From contig NZ_WHOL01000076.1 in assembly GCF_009745975.1 (NCBI RefSeq), positions 1-40,742 of the forward strand: a DNA stretch of 40,742 nucleotides, given 5' to 3'. Position numbers and translations under genes: made by a program. Positions 18,713 through 27,161 of this stretch are shown piece after piece. How positions within the stretch are numbered: position 1 is the first letter of the stretch; each line of letters starts with the position of its first letter. This stretch comes from Actinokineospora pegani. Its GTDB lineage: Bacteria > Actinomycetota > Actinomycetes > Mycobacteriales > Pseudonocardiaceae. Below the pieces are notes generated by a model. It made no database searches. It was not told the origin of the DNA and worked only from the letters and a program-made list of their open reading frames with translations.

Positions 18713-20283
18713 ACGTCGCGCAGCAGCCGGTGCGCGGTGCGCAGCGCGACGGCCTGGATGGTCAGCGTGGGGTTGACCCCGCCGGGGAACGGCAGCACGG
18801 CGCCGTCGCCGACATGGACGTTGTCGGCGTCGTGCAGCCGCCCGTCGGTGTCGGTGACGCTGGTGGCCGGGTCCTCGCCCATGCGGCAGGTGCCGTGCAG
18901 GTGGCTGCTGCCCAGCGCCCAGCCGGAGGCCTCGCGCACCGTGACGGTGCAGCCCGCCGCGGACAGCGCGCGCTCCGCCTGCCCCAGCACGTGCTCCAGC
19001 CTGGCCAGGTCGCGCGGGTGCGCCTGGTAGTCCATGAGCACGTCCGGCACCCCGTGCGCGTCGGTCCCCGGTCCCAGCCGCACCCGGTTGCCCGGCTGCG
19101 GCTCGTCGGCGACCAGCGCCTCGACCCGGACCAGTTGCTCGCTGGCGCGCAGCCGGAACGGCCGCTCCGGGCGCGCCTCGTACAGCAGCCCGCCCAACCC
19201 GCCCGGCGCGGCCGGGTCCTCGTACAGGTCGGTGACCGCGCAGGTGGAGAACGGGCCGAGGCCCATCGTGGCGCTCTCGCCCGGCCCGCCGTTGTAGCGG
19301 TAGCCGACGACGTACTCGCTGAGCTTGAAGCACAGCCCCCGGCCGACGAGGTCGCCGGTGTTGCCCAGGCCCATCGGGTACCGGTCGCCGGTGGAGCGCA
19401 GCAGCAGCGCGGCCGACTGCACGGCGTTGGCGCACACGACGAACCGGCGCGCCCGCACCTCGTACCGCGCGCCGGTGTCGACGCGCACGCACTCCAGCGC
19501 CGTCGCCGTGCGCCCGGCGGTGCGCAGCCGCACCGCCTTGAGCCCGGCGAACAGCCGCGCGCCCCGGCGCAGCGCCGGGTCGAGGAAGCGCAGCGCGTCG
19601 CCCTTGGCGCCGATCGGGCACTTGCGGCAGATGCACGGGGCGTCCGCCTCGCACGCCGGTCTGCCCAGGTGCCCGCGGGTGTTGAGGGCGAGCGGGGTGG
19701 CGAACGGCGACCACCCCAGCGCGCTCGCCCCGTCCGCCAGCAGCGCGCCCTCGGCGGAGCGGGCCACCGGCGGCAGCGGGTACGGCCTGCTCGACGGCGG
19801 CAGCGTGGGGTCGGCCCCCGGCTCGCCCGCCACTCCGAGGAGCTGCTCGACCGCGGTGTAGTACGGCTCCAGCTCGTCGTAGCCGAACGGCCAGCGCAGC
19901 GGCAGCTCCGCGGCGCCCAGCGCGGTCTCGGCGTCGAAGTCGACCGGCCGGTTACGGAAGAACGCGCCGCCGTAGAACAGCGTGCCGCCACCGACGTTGC
20001 AGGTCGTCCACGGGTAGCCGATCTTGCCCCAGGTCCCGTTCTCCTGGCGGACCCACGCCGCCTCGGAGTCGGCGAGCAGGTCGTCGTAGGAGACCCCGTC
20101 GACGACGTGGCCGCCCTGCTCGACCACGGCCACCGACAACCCCGCGCCCGCGAGCGCCCAGGCGGTCAGCGCGCCGGACGCCCCGCTGCCCACCACGCAC
20201 ACGTCGTAGGCCTCGGCCAGATCCTCCTGGGTCGGCGCCGGTCCGAGGTCGACCCGGGGCCCCTCGCCCCGGGCAGCGGTCAC
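18637..20283 (-). CDS. GMC-family FAD oxidoreductase, candidate paromamine 6'-oxidase (BtrQ/Neo11-like)
   Basis: This 548-residue glucose-methanol-choline oxidoreductase has the N-terminal FAD motif VVGSGASGALTAWALAGAG. A mid-protein iron-sulfur-like cysteine cluster with CICRKCPIGAKGDALRFLDP follows, and the C-terminal GMC signature contains HLHGTCRMG and GGVNPTLTIQAVALRTAHRLL. Neo11 and BtrQ oxidise the 6'-hydroxyl of paromamine to the aldehyde, which a class III aminotransferase converts to neamine; both partners are present here. The GTG start overlaps the DOI synthase stop (GTGA), so the two are co-translated. Its 3' end overlaps the convergent unknown gene by 76 bases. Confidence 0.85.
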   Translation of the reverse strand: MTAARGEGPRVDLGPAPTQEDLAEAYDVCVVGSGASGALTAWALAGAGLSVAVVEQGGHVVDGVSYDDLLADSEAAWVRQENGTWGKIGYPWTTCNVGGGTLFYGGAFFRNRPVDFDAETALGAAELPLRWPFGYDELEPYYTAVEQLLGVAGEPGADPTLPPSSRPYPLPPVARSAEGALLADGASALGWSPFATPLALNTRGHLGRPACEADAPCICRKCPIGAKGDALRFLDPALRRGARLFAGLKAVRLRTAGRTATALECVRVDTGARYEVRARRFVVCANAVQSAALLLRSTGDRYPMGLGNTGDLVGRGLCFKLSEYVVGYRYNGGPGESATMGLGPFSTCAVTDLYEDPAAPGGLGGLLYEARPERPFRLRASEQLVRVEALVADEPQPGNRVRLGPGTDAHGVPDVLMDYQAHPRDLARLEHVLGQAERALSAAGCTVTVREASGWALGSSHLHGTCRMGEDPATSVTDTDGRLHDADNVHVGDGAVLPFPGGVNPTLTIQAVALRTAHRLLRDVYGADSSRLNLEPRYATTSATAETA

Positions 20284-21476
20284 CGGGCCGCCCCGGTCGG
20301 CTCCAGCACCCTGGTCTGCACCGCGACCAGCGCGGCGCGCACCTCCTCCAGGGTGACCGGCACCAGCGGCAACTGCGGATCACCGGCGGGGGAGCCGAGG
20401 TCGCGCAGCAGCACGAAGGCCAGCGAGTCGGGCGCCAGCGCCAGGTACCCGCGCTTGTTGTCGTCGCGCACCACCGCGAGCACGTCGTCGATCGAGACGC
20501 CCTCGGGCAGCCGCACCGGGGCGCCGAGCGCGGCGACCACCTCGTGGTGCACCTCCGCGTCCGCCGGGCTCAACCAGCCGCGGGCCAGGCTGATCGTGGC
20601 CGCGACGAGCATCCCGAACGCGATCGCCTCGCCGTGCGACACCCCCTCCGCGCCGCGCAGGCGGTGGTCCGCCAGCTCCACCGCGTGGCCGACGGTGTGC
20701 CCGTACTCCAGGACCAGCCCGCCGCGCTGCTCCCGGGTGTCGTCGACGGTCACCCTGGACTTGGCGGCGATGCTCTCCTCCAGCAGCCACAGCAGCGACT
20801 CGGGGGTGGCCAACGTGCCCTCGGCCAGCACCTTGCGCAGTGTCGGCAGCGCCCGCGGCCAGATCGCCAGGCAGTTCTTCGCCGCCTCGCACAGCCCGGA
20901 CCTGAGTTCGCGCTCGGGCAGCGTGGCCAGCATGGCCACGTCGGTGAACACCGCGTGCGGGGCCAGGTACGTGCCGATGTGGTTCTTGCCGATGTCGCTG
21001 TTGATGGCCTGCTTCAACGACAGCACGGAGTCCATCGCCGCGGTCGTCGTCGTCGGGATGTGCACCAGTCGCACGCCGCGGAACATCAGGGCGGCGACCA
21101 CTCCCGCGAGGTTGCCCGGCACGCCGCCGCCGAGGCCGATGACCACCGACCTGCGGGTCGCGCCCGCGGCGAGCGCGCGCCGCAGGCACTCGGAGAGCAC
21201 GGTGAGCGTCTTCATCGACTCACCGGGTGGGTGGCTGAGCACCTCGACCGGGGCCAGCTCCCGCAACCCGGTGAGCAGGCGGCCGCCGTGCAGCCCCAGC
21301 ACCGTGTCGTCGGTGACCACGACGAAGAGGTCCGCGTCCATCGTGGCCAGTTCGTCCAACACCCTGTCCGCGCAGTCGATCCCGTGGTAATACGGGAAGT
21401 CGCTGTCGCCGATCCGGATGCGCCGGGCCTGCCACCGCACCTCGGGTGTGGCGTGGCCGCTGTCGCTAGTCGTCAT
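20280..21476 (-). CDS. 2-deoxy-scyllo-inosose synthase (BtrC/NeoC-like)
   Basis: This 398-residue member of the 3-dehydroquinate synthase superfamily carries out the committed step of 2-deoxystreptamine formation, cyclising glucose 6-phosphate to DOI with catalytic NAD. The NAD loop GGGVPGN (116-122) and zinc ligands Glu197, His260 and His281 are in place. The substrate-defining segment is LSLKQAIN (152-159) followed by GKN, the DOI-synthase type; DHQ synthases have GGKTG-type and valiolone synthases GIKNAVN-type segments here. A notable variation is SGLCEAAKN where SGLGEVVKN is usual. The ATG at 21476 is preceded by GGGAG. It is the first gene of a two-gene operon with the GMC oxidase, facing the 590-base intergenic region. 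Confidence 0.93.
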   Translation of the reverse strand: MTTSDSGHATPEVRWQARRIRIGDSDFPYYHGIDCADRVLDELATMDADLFVVVTDDTVLGLHGGRLLTGLRELAPVEVLSHPPGESMKTLTVLSECLRRALAAGATRRSVVIGLGGGVPGNLAGVVAALMFRGVRLVHIPTTTTAAMDSVLSLKQAINSDIGKNHIGTYLAPHAVFTDVAMLATLPERELRSGLCEAAKNCLAIWPRALPTLRKVLAEGTLATPESLLWLLEESIAAKSRVTVDDTREQRGGLVLEYGHTVGHAVELADHRLRGAEGVSHGEAIAFGMLVAATISLARGWLSPADAEVHHEVVAALGAPVRLPEGVSIDDVLAVVRDDNKRGYLALAPDSLAFVLLRDLGSPAGDPQLPLVPVTLEEVRAALVAVQTRVLEPTGAAR

Positions 21477-22066
21477 CGATCATCTCCCATCCGCCTGCTG
21501 GACCCGCCCATGGGTCTGAACGGCCTACGCGATTGCGCTGATCGGATTTCCATAGACCGGTGGATCGTGCTGTACACGTGTCCGAGCAATTCGTCACGCG
21601 CCGAAATGTCACCGACACGTGAATTAGGTGTTCAGTTCGGATGTCGGCGGAGGGGATCGACGACAAACGACGTCACCGAACGTGATGGCGATCGGCGAAA
21701 AAATGATTAACACTGTCGCTGTCGCGGCCGTCGGAAACTTTCGGACCTGACCGTGTCCAAGGCGCTTCCGGCACTCCCCGTGTTCGTGAACCGACCATGT
21801 GCTGGTGTCGGTGGTGCGGCGTTGCTACCCCCTCTGAACAGCAAGTAACGACAGTTGTGCGCTGTGTTGTGCACAAGTGTTCACTGATGACGCGGGTGAA
21901 CTTCGGGATAACCGAATTCGATGCCCCCACCGATTTCCCCGCGATACTTGCCCTGTGTGCTTCGTCCTGCACTAGTATGGTCTTAGCCGATCCGGGATTG
22001 TCAAGTATCGGGTCGGTGCGCGCAGGTCTTTTCACTGCGGAGCTGCTGCCAATCGGAGGCGTGTAA
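21477..22066. promoter_or_regulatory. 590-base divergent control region between DOI synthase and radical SAM operons
   Basis: No gene is supported here. Base composition is clearly less GC-rich than the neighbours. On the DOI-synthase side two CACGTG palindromes (21575-21580 and 21616-21621) lie 41 bases apart, flanked so that GACACGT appears in opposite orientations. In the middle is the perfect palindrome TTGTGCACAA (21867-21876), with a direct half-copy TTGTGC at 21855-21860. A weak plus-strand promoter candidate is TTGCCC (21948-21953) with TAGTAT (21973-21978), 19 bases apart. The plus operon starts after a good GGAGG (22055-22059). This is probably the main control region of the cluster. 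Confidence 0.5.
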
Positions 22067-23200
22067 ATGGTCCATTTGCCCTTACTTCCGGTCACTCCCA
22101 GGCACGTCACGGTCTTCGTGAACTGGGCCTGCAACCTGACCTGCCGCGAGTGCTGGATGTACGGCGACTCCTCGGCCGAGAGCACGTGGCTCGCCGAGGT
22201 CCAGCGCGACCAGGTGAGCATGGAGATGTGGACCGGGATCGTCGACGAGCTCGCGGCGACACCCGGTGGCGACACCTACCTGACGATCATGGGTGGCGAG
22301 CCGCTGATGCATCCCAAGCTCGTCGAGCTGGTGCGGGAGGCCAAGACGAGGCTGCCCGGGTGCAACCTCGACATGAGCACCAACGCGACGCTGCTGCCCC
22401 GCTTCGCCGACGACCTGGTCGCCGCGGGGATCGACGACGTCTACGTCTCCATCGACGGACCCAACGCCGAGGTCAACAACCCGATCCGCGGCCGCAAGTC
22501 CTTCGAACGCGCCATCGAGGGCATGCGCTCGCTGAAGGAGGCGTCCCGCAAGGCGGGCCGCGGCCCCAAGATCGCGCTGAACTTCGTCGTCACCGGCATG
22601 AACTACACGCACCTGCCGGAGATGGTCCGGATGGCCGAGCGAGAGGGCATCTCCGAGCTGACCGTCGGCCTGGCCAGCTTCTTCACCAAGGAGGAGGGCA
22701 AGGCCAGCCGCGCGGCGTTCGAGGACGTCACCGGCCGCCCGTTCCTGAGCTGGGCCGGGTACTGCAACGCCCACCAGCACGCCGACATCGACCCCGACCG
22801 GCTCGGCGAGCTGCTGGAGGAGGCCGAGAACATGTCCTCGGACGTCTCGGTGCTCATCGCCCCCACCCGCTACGACAACAAGAGCAAGGGGCGCTTCTTC
22901 ACCGACGACTGGCGCAACATCGTGCAGGACAGCACGTGCGTCAAGCTGTGGGCGCAGACCACGGTGCTGCCCAACGGCGACGTCATCAGCTGCACGACGT
23001 TCTCCGACACCGTCATGGGCAACATCAAGGAGAGCAGCCTCACCGACGTCTTCCACGGCGACATGTACACCAAGATGCGCGGCATGATCCGCGAGGGCTT
23101 GCAGCCCATCTGCCACCGGTGCTGCGAGCTCAACATGGACATCGACGTCGACCCGGGCCTCTACGCCCCGATCCCGCTCATCGTGGAGGGCGCCAGGTGA
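22067..23200 (+). CDS. Radical SAM/SPASM-type enzyme 1
   Basis: This 377-residue protein has the canonical CxxxCxxC motif (Cys22, Cys26, Cys29 in ACNLTCRECW) that binds the SAM-cleaving [4Fe-4S] cluster and the GGEP motif at 76-79. Strands typical of the partial TIM barrel follow (LDMSTNATLL, DDVYVSIDGP). The C-terminal region has further cysteines (a Cys in DVISCTTFSD, then CHRCCEL) of a SPASM or twitch auxiliary cluster, together with VMGNIKE and DVFHG. BtrN, the radical SAM dehydrogenase of 2-deoxy-scyllo-inosamine, has the same C-terminal architecture but is about 250 residues. As a Zn dehydrogenase is encoded two genes downstream, this enzyme may instead oxidise, epimerise or rearrange a sugar carbon. 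GGAGG precedes the ATG; the stop overlaps the next gene. Confidence 0.88.
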   Translation: MVHLPLLPVTPRHVTVFVNWACNLTCRECWMYGDSSAESTWLAEVQRDQVSMEMWTGIVDELAATPGGDTYLTIMGGEPLMHPKLVELVREAKTRLPGCNLDMSTNATLLPRFADDLVAAGIDDVYVSIDGPNAEVNNPIRGRKSFERAIEGMRSLKEASRKAGRGPKIALNFVVTGMNYTHLPEMVRMAEREGISELTVGLASFFTKEEGKASRAAFEDVTGRPFLSWAGYCNAHQHADIDPDRLGELLEEAENMSSDVSVLIAPTRYDNKSKGRFFTDDWRNIVQDSTCVKLWAQTTVLPNGDVISCTTFSDTVMGNIKESSLTDVFHGDMYTKMRGMIREGLQPICHRCCELNMDIDVDPGLYAPIPLIVEGAR

Positions 23201-23988
23201 CCAGCACAGTCCCACACGGCAACGGCGTCGTGCGCACGGCGGCGGAGGTCACCAACGCGACCTACACCGACCTGGCGCGCGCCAACAAGGTCTACGGCGA
23301 GGCGTTCCGCGCGACATTCGAGTACATCTGGGGCAGTCACATCCCCGGCGACATCGTCGAGTTCGGCTGCTACGAGGGCTTCTCGGCGCTCCTGCTCGCC
23401 GACCTGATGCTCGAGTTCGACGCCCAGGACGACTGGTACACCGCGATCATGCCGCGGCGCATCCACGTCTACGACTCGTTCCGCGGCTTCCCCAAGAGCG
23501 TCAACGCCGTGGACTCGGTGTCCTACGAGGTCGCCGACAGCGGCTACTGGCGGGAAGCCGAGGACGCCTCGGCCCCCGGCACCGAGGAGCTGCTGCGCTC
23601 GGAGTTCGCCCGCCGCTTCGGCGACAACGGGTGGACGGTCGTGCCCGGCATGTTCAACGAGAGCCTGGTGTCGAGCCCGCTGCCCGGTGAGGTCGCGGTG
23701 GCCAACCTCGACTGCGACCTGTACTCGTCGTCGGTCGAGGTGCTCGAGCACATGCTCAGCCGCAGGCTGCTGCCGGACGGGGCCGTGCTGCTGCTCGACG
23801 ACTACAACTGCAACCGCGCCAACCCCCGCTTCGGCATGCGCCGGGCGATGCGCGAGTGCTTCGCCCGCACGGACGGGTTCTACGAGTACGACGAGTTCCT
23901 GCGCTACGGGTGGCACGGGCGGGCGTTCTTCGTCCACCGCCTCGGCGACACGCTCAACCCCGAGACCCCCGACCCCACCTCGCTGTGA
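23197..23988 (+). CDS. TylF/MycF-type metal-dependent sugar O-methyltransferase
   Basis: This 263-residue TylF-family methyltransferase has SAM-binding DIVEFGCYEGFSALLLADL (residues 52-70), a mobile region with YDSFRGFP, and the metal-binding acidic motifs NLDCDLYSS (Asp172, Asp174) and LLLDDYN (Asp201, Asp202). MycF and TylF methylate sugar hydroxyls on macrolides in a Mg-dependent way, so O-methylation of a hexose or cyclitol hydroxyl of the aminoglycoside is the likely job. The GTG start overlaps the radical SAM stop (GTGA), and the Zn dehydrogenase follows after 11 bases. The coupling suggests that the methyltransferase and radical SAM act on the same intermediate or ring. Confidence 0.86.
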   Translation: MTSTVPHGNGVVRTAAEVTNATYTDLARANKVYGEAFRATFEYIWGSHIPGDIVEFGCYEGFSALLLADLMLEFDAQDDWYTAIMPRRIHVYDSFRGFPKSVNAVDSVSYEVADSGYWREAEDASAPGTEELLRSEFARRFGDNGWTVVPGMFNESLVSSPLPGEVAVANLDCDLYSSSVEVLEHMLSRRLLPDGAVLLLDDYNCNRANPRFGMRRAMRECFARTDGFYEYDEFLRYGWHGRAFFVHRLGDTLNPETPDPTSL

Positions 23989-23999
23989 AGGAGCGTGCA

Positions 24000-25027
24000 T
24001 GACCCAGGTCGCCGAGAAGGCCTCCGACGCGCCGCGGCCCGGCCAGGACATGCTCGCGCTCGTCGTGCGCGGGCACCGGGAGCACGCCATCGAGCGCGTC
24101 CCGGTGCCCGAGCTCGGGCCGGGCGAGGCCCTGGTCGCGGTGACGCACGTCGCCGTGTGCGGCACGGACATCCGGCTGCTGCGGGGGACCCTGCACGACG
24201 CGGAGTACCCGGTGGTGCCCGGCCACGAGTGGGCCGGGCGGGTGGTGGCCGCGCCGAGCAGGCCGGAGCTGGTCGGCGCGGCGGTGGTCGGCGACGGCAT
24301 CACGCCGTGCCGGTCCTGCGCGCGCTGCGCCGAGGGCAAGCACAACCTGTGCACCGACCTCGACGAGGTCGGCTTCACCAGGGCGGGGGCGTTCGCCGAG
24401 GCGTTCACGATCCCGGCGGCGAACCTGCGCGTGCTGCCCGAGGGGTTCTCCGGCCCGGAGGGCTGCCTGCTGGAGCCGCTGTGCGTCGCGCTGCACGCCG
24501 TCGAGCGGGCCCCCGCCGTGGCGGGCCGCTCGGTCGGGGTCATCGGCGGCGGCACGATCGGCCTGCTGGTCGGCCAGCTCGCGGCAGCGGGCGGGGCGGC
24601 GTCGGTGGTCGTCGCCGAGCCGTCCGCGCACCGGCGGGGGGTGGCCGCGGAGCTGGGCCTGGCCTCGGTGGCGGCGATGGCCGACTGGGACGAGCCCGAC
24701 CTGGTCTTCGACGCGACCGGGGTCGCCGCGGTGTTCCCGCACGGGGTCGAGGCGACCCGGCCGGGTGGCGACTACGTGCTCGTCGGCTACTCCGGCGACG
24801 AGTCGGTCGGGTTCGCGCCGAGCGCGGTGATGCTGCGCGAGATCTCCGTGCACGGCGTGCTCTCCGGGTACGACCAGATCGATCGGGCCATCGAGGTCGT
24901 CGCCGCGGGCGTGGTCCGGCTCGGCCCGCTGCTCGGCCCGGTGCTGCCGCTGGCCGACTACCGGGTGCTGCTCGACGAGGTGGACGCCCCGCCGCTGCGG
25001 TCGGTGTTCGCGACCGGCCGGGACTGA
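24000..25027 (+). CDS. Zn-dependent 2-deoxy-scyllo-inosamine dehydrogenase (Neo5/NeoA-like)
   Basis: This 342-residue medium-chain dehydrogenase has a catalytic zinc site in VCGTD (Cys54) and GHEWAG (His76, Glu77). The four structural-zinc cysteines Cys104, Cys107, Cys110 and Cys118 lie in CRSCARCAEGKHNLC, and the NAD-binding motif is GVIGGGTIGLL. The sequence around VVPGHEWAG, LDEVGFTRAGAFAE and LEPLCVALHAV closely resembles the DOIA dehydrogenases of neomycin-type clusters. These oxidise 2-deoxy-scyllo-inosamine to amino-dideoxy-scyllo-inosose before the second transamination to 2-deoxystreptamine. AAGGAG lies before the ATG. It is the last gene of its operon, with a strong hairpin behind it. 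Confidence 0.86.
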
Positions 25028-25040
25028 CCGGCGTGGCACA

Positions 25041-25079
25041 GGACGAGGGGGCCGGGCGCGCGGCGCCCGGCCCCCGTCC
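25041..25079. terminator. Bidirectional hairpin terminator between convergent operons
   Basis: A perfect 13-bp GC stem (25047-25059 with 25063-25075) has a 3-base loop. The stem extends past a 2-base bulge by GGAC/GTCC. It occupies nearly the whole 59-base gap between the dehydrogenase and glycosyltransferase stops and would serve both strands. Confidence 0.8.
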
Positions 25080-25086
25080 GCTCCGG

Positions 25087-26358
25087 TCAGCCCTGCGCGG
25101 GCAGCGGTCCCCCCGCGGCGACCGCGCGGTAGACCGTGGTGGTCAGCGCCGAGACCTGGGCCAGGTCGTAGCGGGCGCGGACCGTCTTGCCCGCGCGCTC
25201 GGCGCAGTCGCTGCGCCACTGCGGGTCGGCCAGCGCCTTGCGGATGCCCTCGGCGAACGCCTCCGGGGTCCGCTCGGGCACCAGCCAGCCCAGCTCGCCC
25301 TGCTCGAGCACGGTGGCCACCCCGCCGACCCCGACGGCGATGATCGGCACGCCGACCGCCATCGCCTCCAGCATCACCGAGCCGAACTCCTCGTGCAGCG
25401 AGGACATCATGAGCAGGTCGAGCGTGCCCAGCACGGCGGGCACGCGCTCGTTGGGCACGTAGCCGGTGACCGTGACCCGGTCGGTCAGGCCGCGCTCGGA
25501 CAGGTCGCGCTCGAACAGGTCGCGCTCGTTGCCGTCACCGCACACCACCACGTGCACCGGCTCGTCGCGCAGGCGCTCGGCGATGTCCAGGATGATCGGC
25601 CAGCCCTTCTCCCTGGCGATCCGGCCGACGTAGCCGACCACGGCGCGCTCGCCGGGGACCGGCCACTGCGCGCGCACCCCGGCCACGGCCTCCGGGGTGG
25701 CCCGCGCGGCGAAGGCGTCCGCGTCGATCACGTCGGGGAGCACGACGAACCTGTCCGCCGCGACGCCGGTGTGCTCGGCCAGCACCGGGACCGTGCGCGG
25801 GGTCAGCACGACCGTCGCGGCGGCCGCCTTGATGGCCCGCTTCTCGACCCACCGCGCCAGCGGCTGCATGAACCGGTCGATGACGGTCATGGGGTGGTAG
25901 GTGGCGATGATCGAGCAGTGCACGGTCAGCACCAGCGGCGTGCGCAGCACCCTGGTCAGCAACCAGCCGAGCAGCGGCGGGATCATGACGCCGCTGCAGT
26001 GCACGTGGATGACGTCGTGGCGCCCGCGGTGGCGCACCAGGTGCCACAGCACACCCAGCGCCCAGGCCAGGTTCAGGTCGACCATGCCCCGGATGCGCGA
26101 GCGGATCGGCAGCACCGGGACGCGCACGCCGCGCACCTCGGTGTGCCCGGACATCGCCCAGTTGGTCGGGGCGCCCGGCAGGCGCAGGGTGAGCACGGTC
26201 TGCGCGACGCCGAGCGAGTCCAGCTCCTGGGTCAGCCGGTGGATCTGCGACTGCATGCCGCCGATCGCGTCGAACTTGACCGGCCAGGACGTCTCGGCCA
26301 GTTGCGGCCAGTAGTAGTGCGGGGACAGGCGCAGCACTCGGGGCGGGGAATCTGGCAC
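25087..26358 (-). CDS. GT4-family glycosyltransferase, candidate 2-deoxystreptamine N-acetylglucosaminyltransferase (BtrM/Neo8-like)
   Basis: This 423-residue GT-B retaining glycosyltransferase shows GGMQSQIHRLTQEL in the first Rossmann half and DVIHVHCSG and PLVLTVHCSIIATYHPMTVID before the hinge. In the second half VGYVGRIAREKGW, VVCGDGNERD and HEEFGSVMLEAMAVGVPII form the EX7E nucleotide-sugar site. The segment around VHCS and the paired RIAREKGW match the enzymes that transfer GlcNAc from UDP-GlcNAc to DOS (Neo8, BtrM). The GTG at 26358 was chosen over an earlier ATG because CTGGAGG lies 6 bases upstream and the family begins at this strand. It is the only glycosyltransferase in the window. 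Confidence 0.86.
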   Translation of the reverse strand: MPDSPPRVLRLSPHYYWPQLAETSWPVKFDAIGGMQSQIHRLTQELDSLGVAQTVLTLRLPGAPTNWAMSGHTEVRGVRVPVLPIRSRIRGMVDLNLAWALGVLWHLVRHRGRHDVIHVHCSGVMIPPLLGWLLTRVLRTPLVLTVHCSIIATYHPMTVIDRFMQPLARWVEKRAIKAAAATVVLTPRTVPVLAEHTGVAADRFVVLPDVIDADAFAARATPEAVAGVRAQWPVPGERAVVGYVGRIAREKGWPIILDIAERLRDEPVHVVVCGDGNERDLFERDLSERGLTDRVTVTGYVPNERVPAVLGTLDLLMMSSLHEEFGSVMLEAMAVGVPIIAVGVGGVATVLEQGELGWLVPERTPEAFAEGIRKALADPQWRSDCAERAGKTVRARYDLAQVSALTTTVYRAVAAGGPLPAQG

Positions 26359-26615
26359 GGGCGGCCTCCAGGACGTCGGCGAGCGCTGGCTGGGGGAGTG
26401 GGCCCGTCCGGCGGGGAGCACGCTCCACTTCGACCGGACGACGTGGCGATGGTATCACCGAGACGTCTCGGTGGCCGCTTTCCCGTGGAATTCCTGCCGG
26501 CGTCCGCCGTCATCGAAACTCGTGTAAACAATCCGCGCCGACGCCCTCCTCGGGTGTCTGCTTCACGGTATAGTCCGACTGCCCGCACAAGTGCAAGGAA
26601 AGGTCTGCCAACCCC
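26359..26615. promoter_or_regulatory. Divergent promoter region with an 18-bp perfect palindrome
   Basis: This 257-base region separates the glycosyltransferase (minus) from the AhpD operon (plus). CACCGAGACGTCTCGGTG (26456-26473) is a perfect palindrome about 100 bases upstream of the glycosyltransferase start and is a candidate operator. On the plus strand TATAGT (26569-26574) is a good -10 hexamer without a convincing -35. AAGGAAAGG provides the ribosome site for the gene at 26616. No coding sequence is seen. Confidence 0.5.
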
Positions 26616-27143
26616 ATGAGTGAAGCGGTTGACGCTGCCCCGGAAAATGATTCCGAGGATTCTCGGGAAGCCGGTCCCGAGGCGGTCCCGATGCCGACCC
26701 CGCCGCCGGTGCGGCTCGCCGTCGACGAGTTGCTGCCGCTGGTGAACCGGCGGATGGAGGGCTTGGACGCCGCCGCGGAGAAGGTCAGCCTCGACATCGG
26801 CCTGCTCGAACTGGTCCGCACCAGGGCTTCCCAGCTCAACCACTGCGCGTACTGCACGGACGCGCACGGCGCGGAGGCCGTCGACGTCGGCCAGCACGTG
26901 CGCAAGGTGCTCGCCCTGCCGGTGTGGCGCGAGGCCCCGTTCTTCACCCCGCGCGAGCGCGCGGCGCTGGAGTTGACCGAGGCGATCACCCAGCTCTCGA
27001 ATGGCCCGGTGACCGATGAGGTGTGGGACGGCGCGGCCAAGGAATTCACCGAGGTGGAACTCGCCGAATTGGTGTGGTCCATCGCGATCATCAACACCTG
27101 GAACCGGCTCGCCGGGCCGGCGCGGCCGTGGCCGGTGGAATAG
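26616..27143 (+). CDS. AhpD-like / carboxymuconolactone decarboxylase family protein
   Basis: This 175-residue all-helical protein begins with an acidic, disordered N terminus of about 30 residues. The AhpD core contains the redox pair and acid/base His in HCAYCTDAH (Cys77, Cys80, His84) and closes with LVWSIAIINTWNRLA. Related proteins act as thiol peroxidase adaptors or small redox enzymes; many family members in biosynthetic clusters have no known reaction. It opens the operon with a methyltransferase, the DOI aminotransferase and a radical SAM enzyme. It might reduce or protect a partner such as the iron-sulfur enzyme at the operon end, but this is speculation. Confidence 0.84.
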   Translation: MSEAVDAAPENDSEDSREAGPEAVPMPTPPPVRLAVDELLPLVNRRMEGLDAAAEKVSLDIGLLELVRTRASQLNHCAYCTDAHGAEAVDVGQHVRKVLALPVWREAPFFTPRERAALELTEAITQLSNGPVTDEVWDGAAKEFTEVELAELVWSIAIINTWNRLAGPARPWPVE

Positions 27144-27161
27144 CGGAACGGGGTATTGCCG

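Noticed and set aside
21797-22066. An 89-residue frame beginning with a Cys/Trp-rich run and ending directly at the radical SAM start, as a possible RiPP precursor
   Set aside because: Third codon positions are far less GC-rich than in real genes here (ATA, AGT, TTA codons), there is no ribosome site, candidate promoter elements lie inside it, and the surrounding cluster is for aminoglycoside synthesis.
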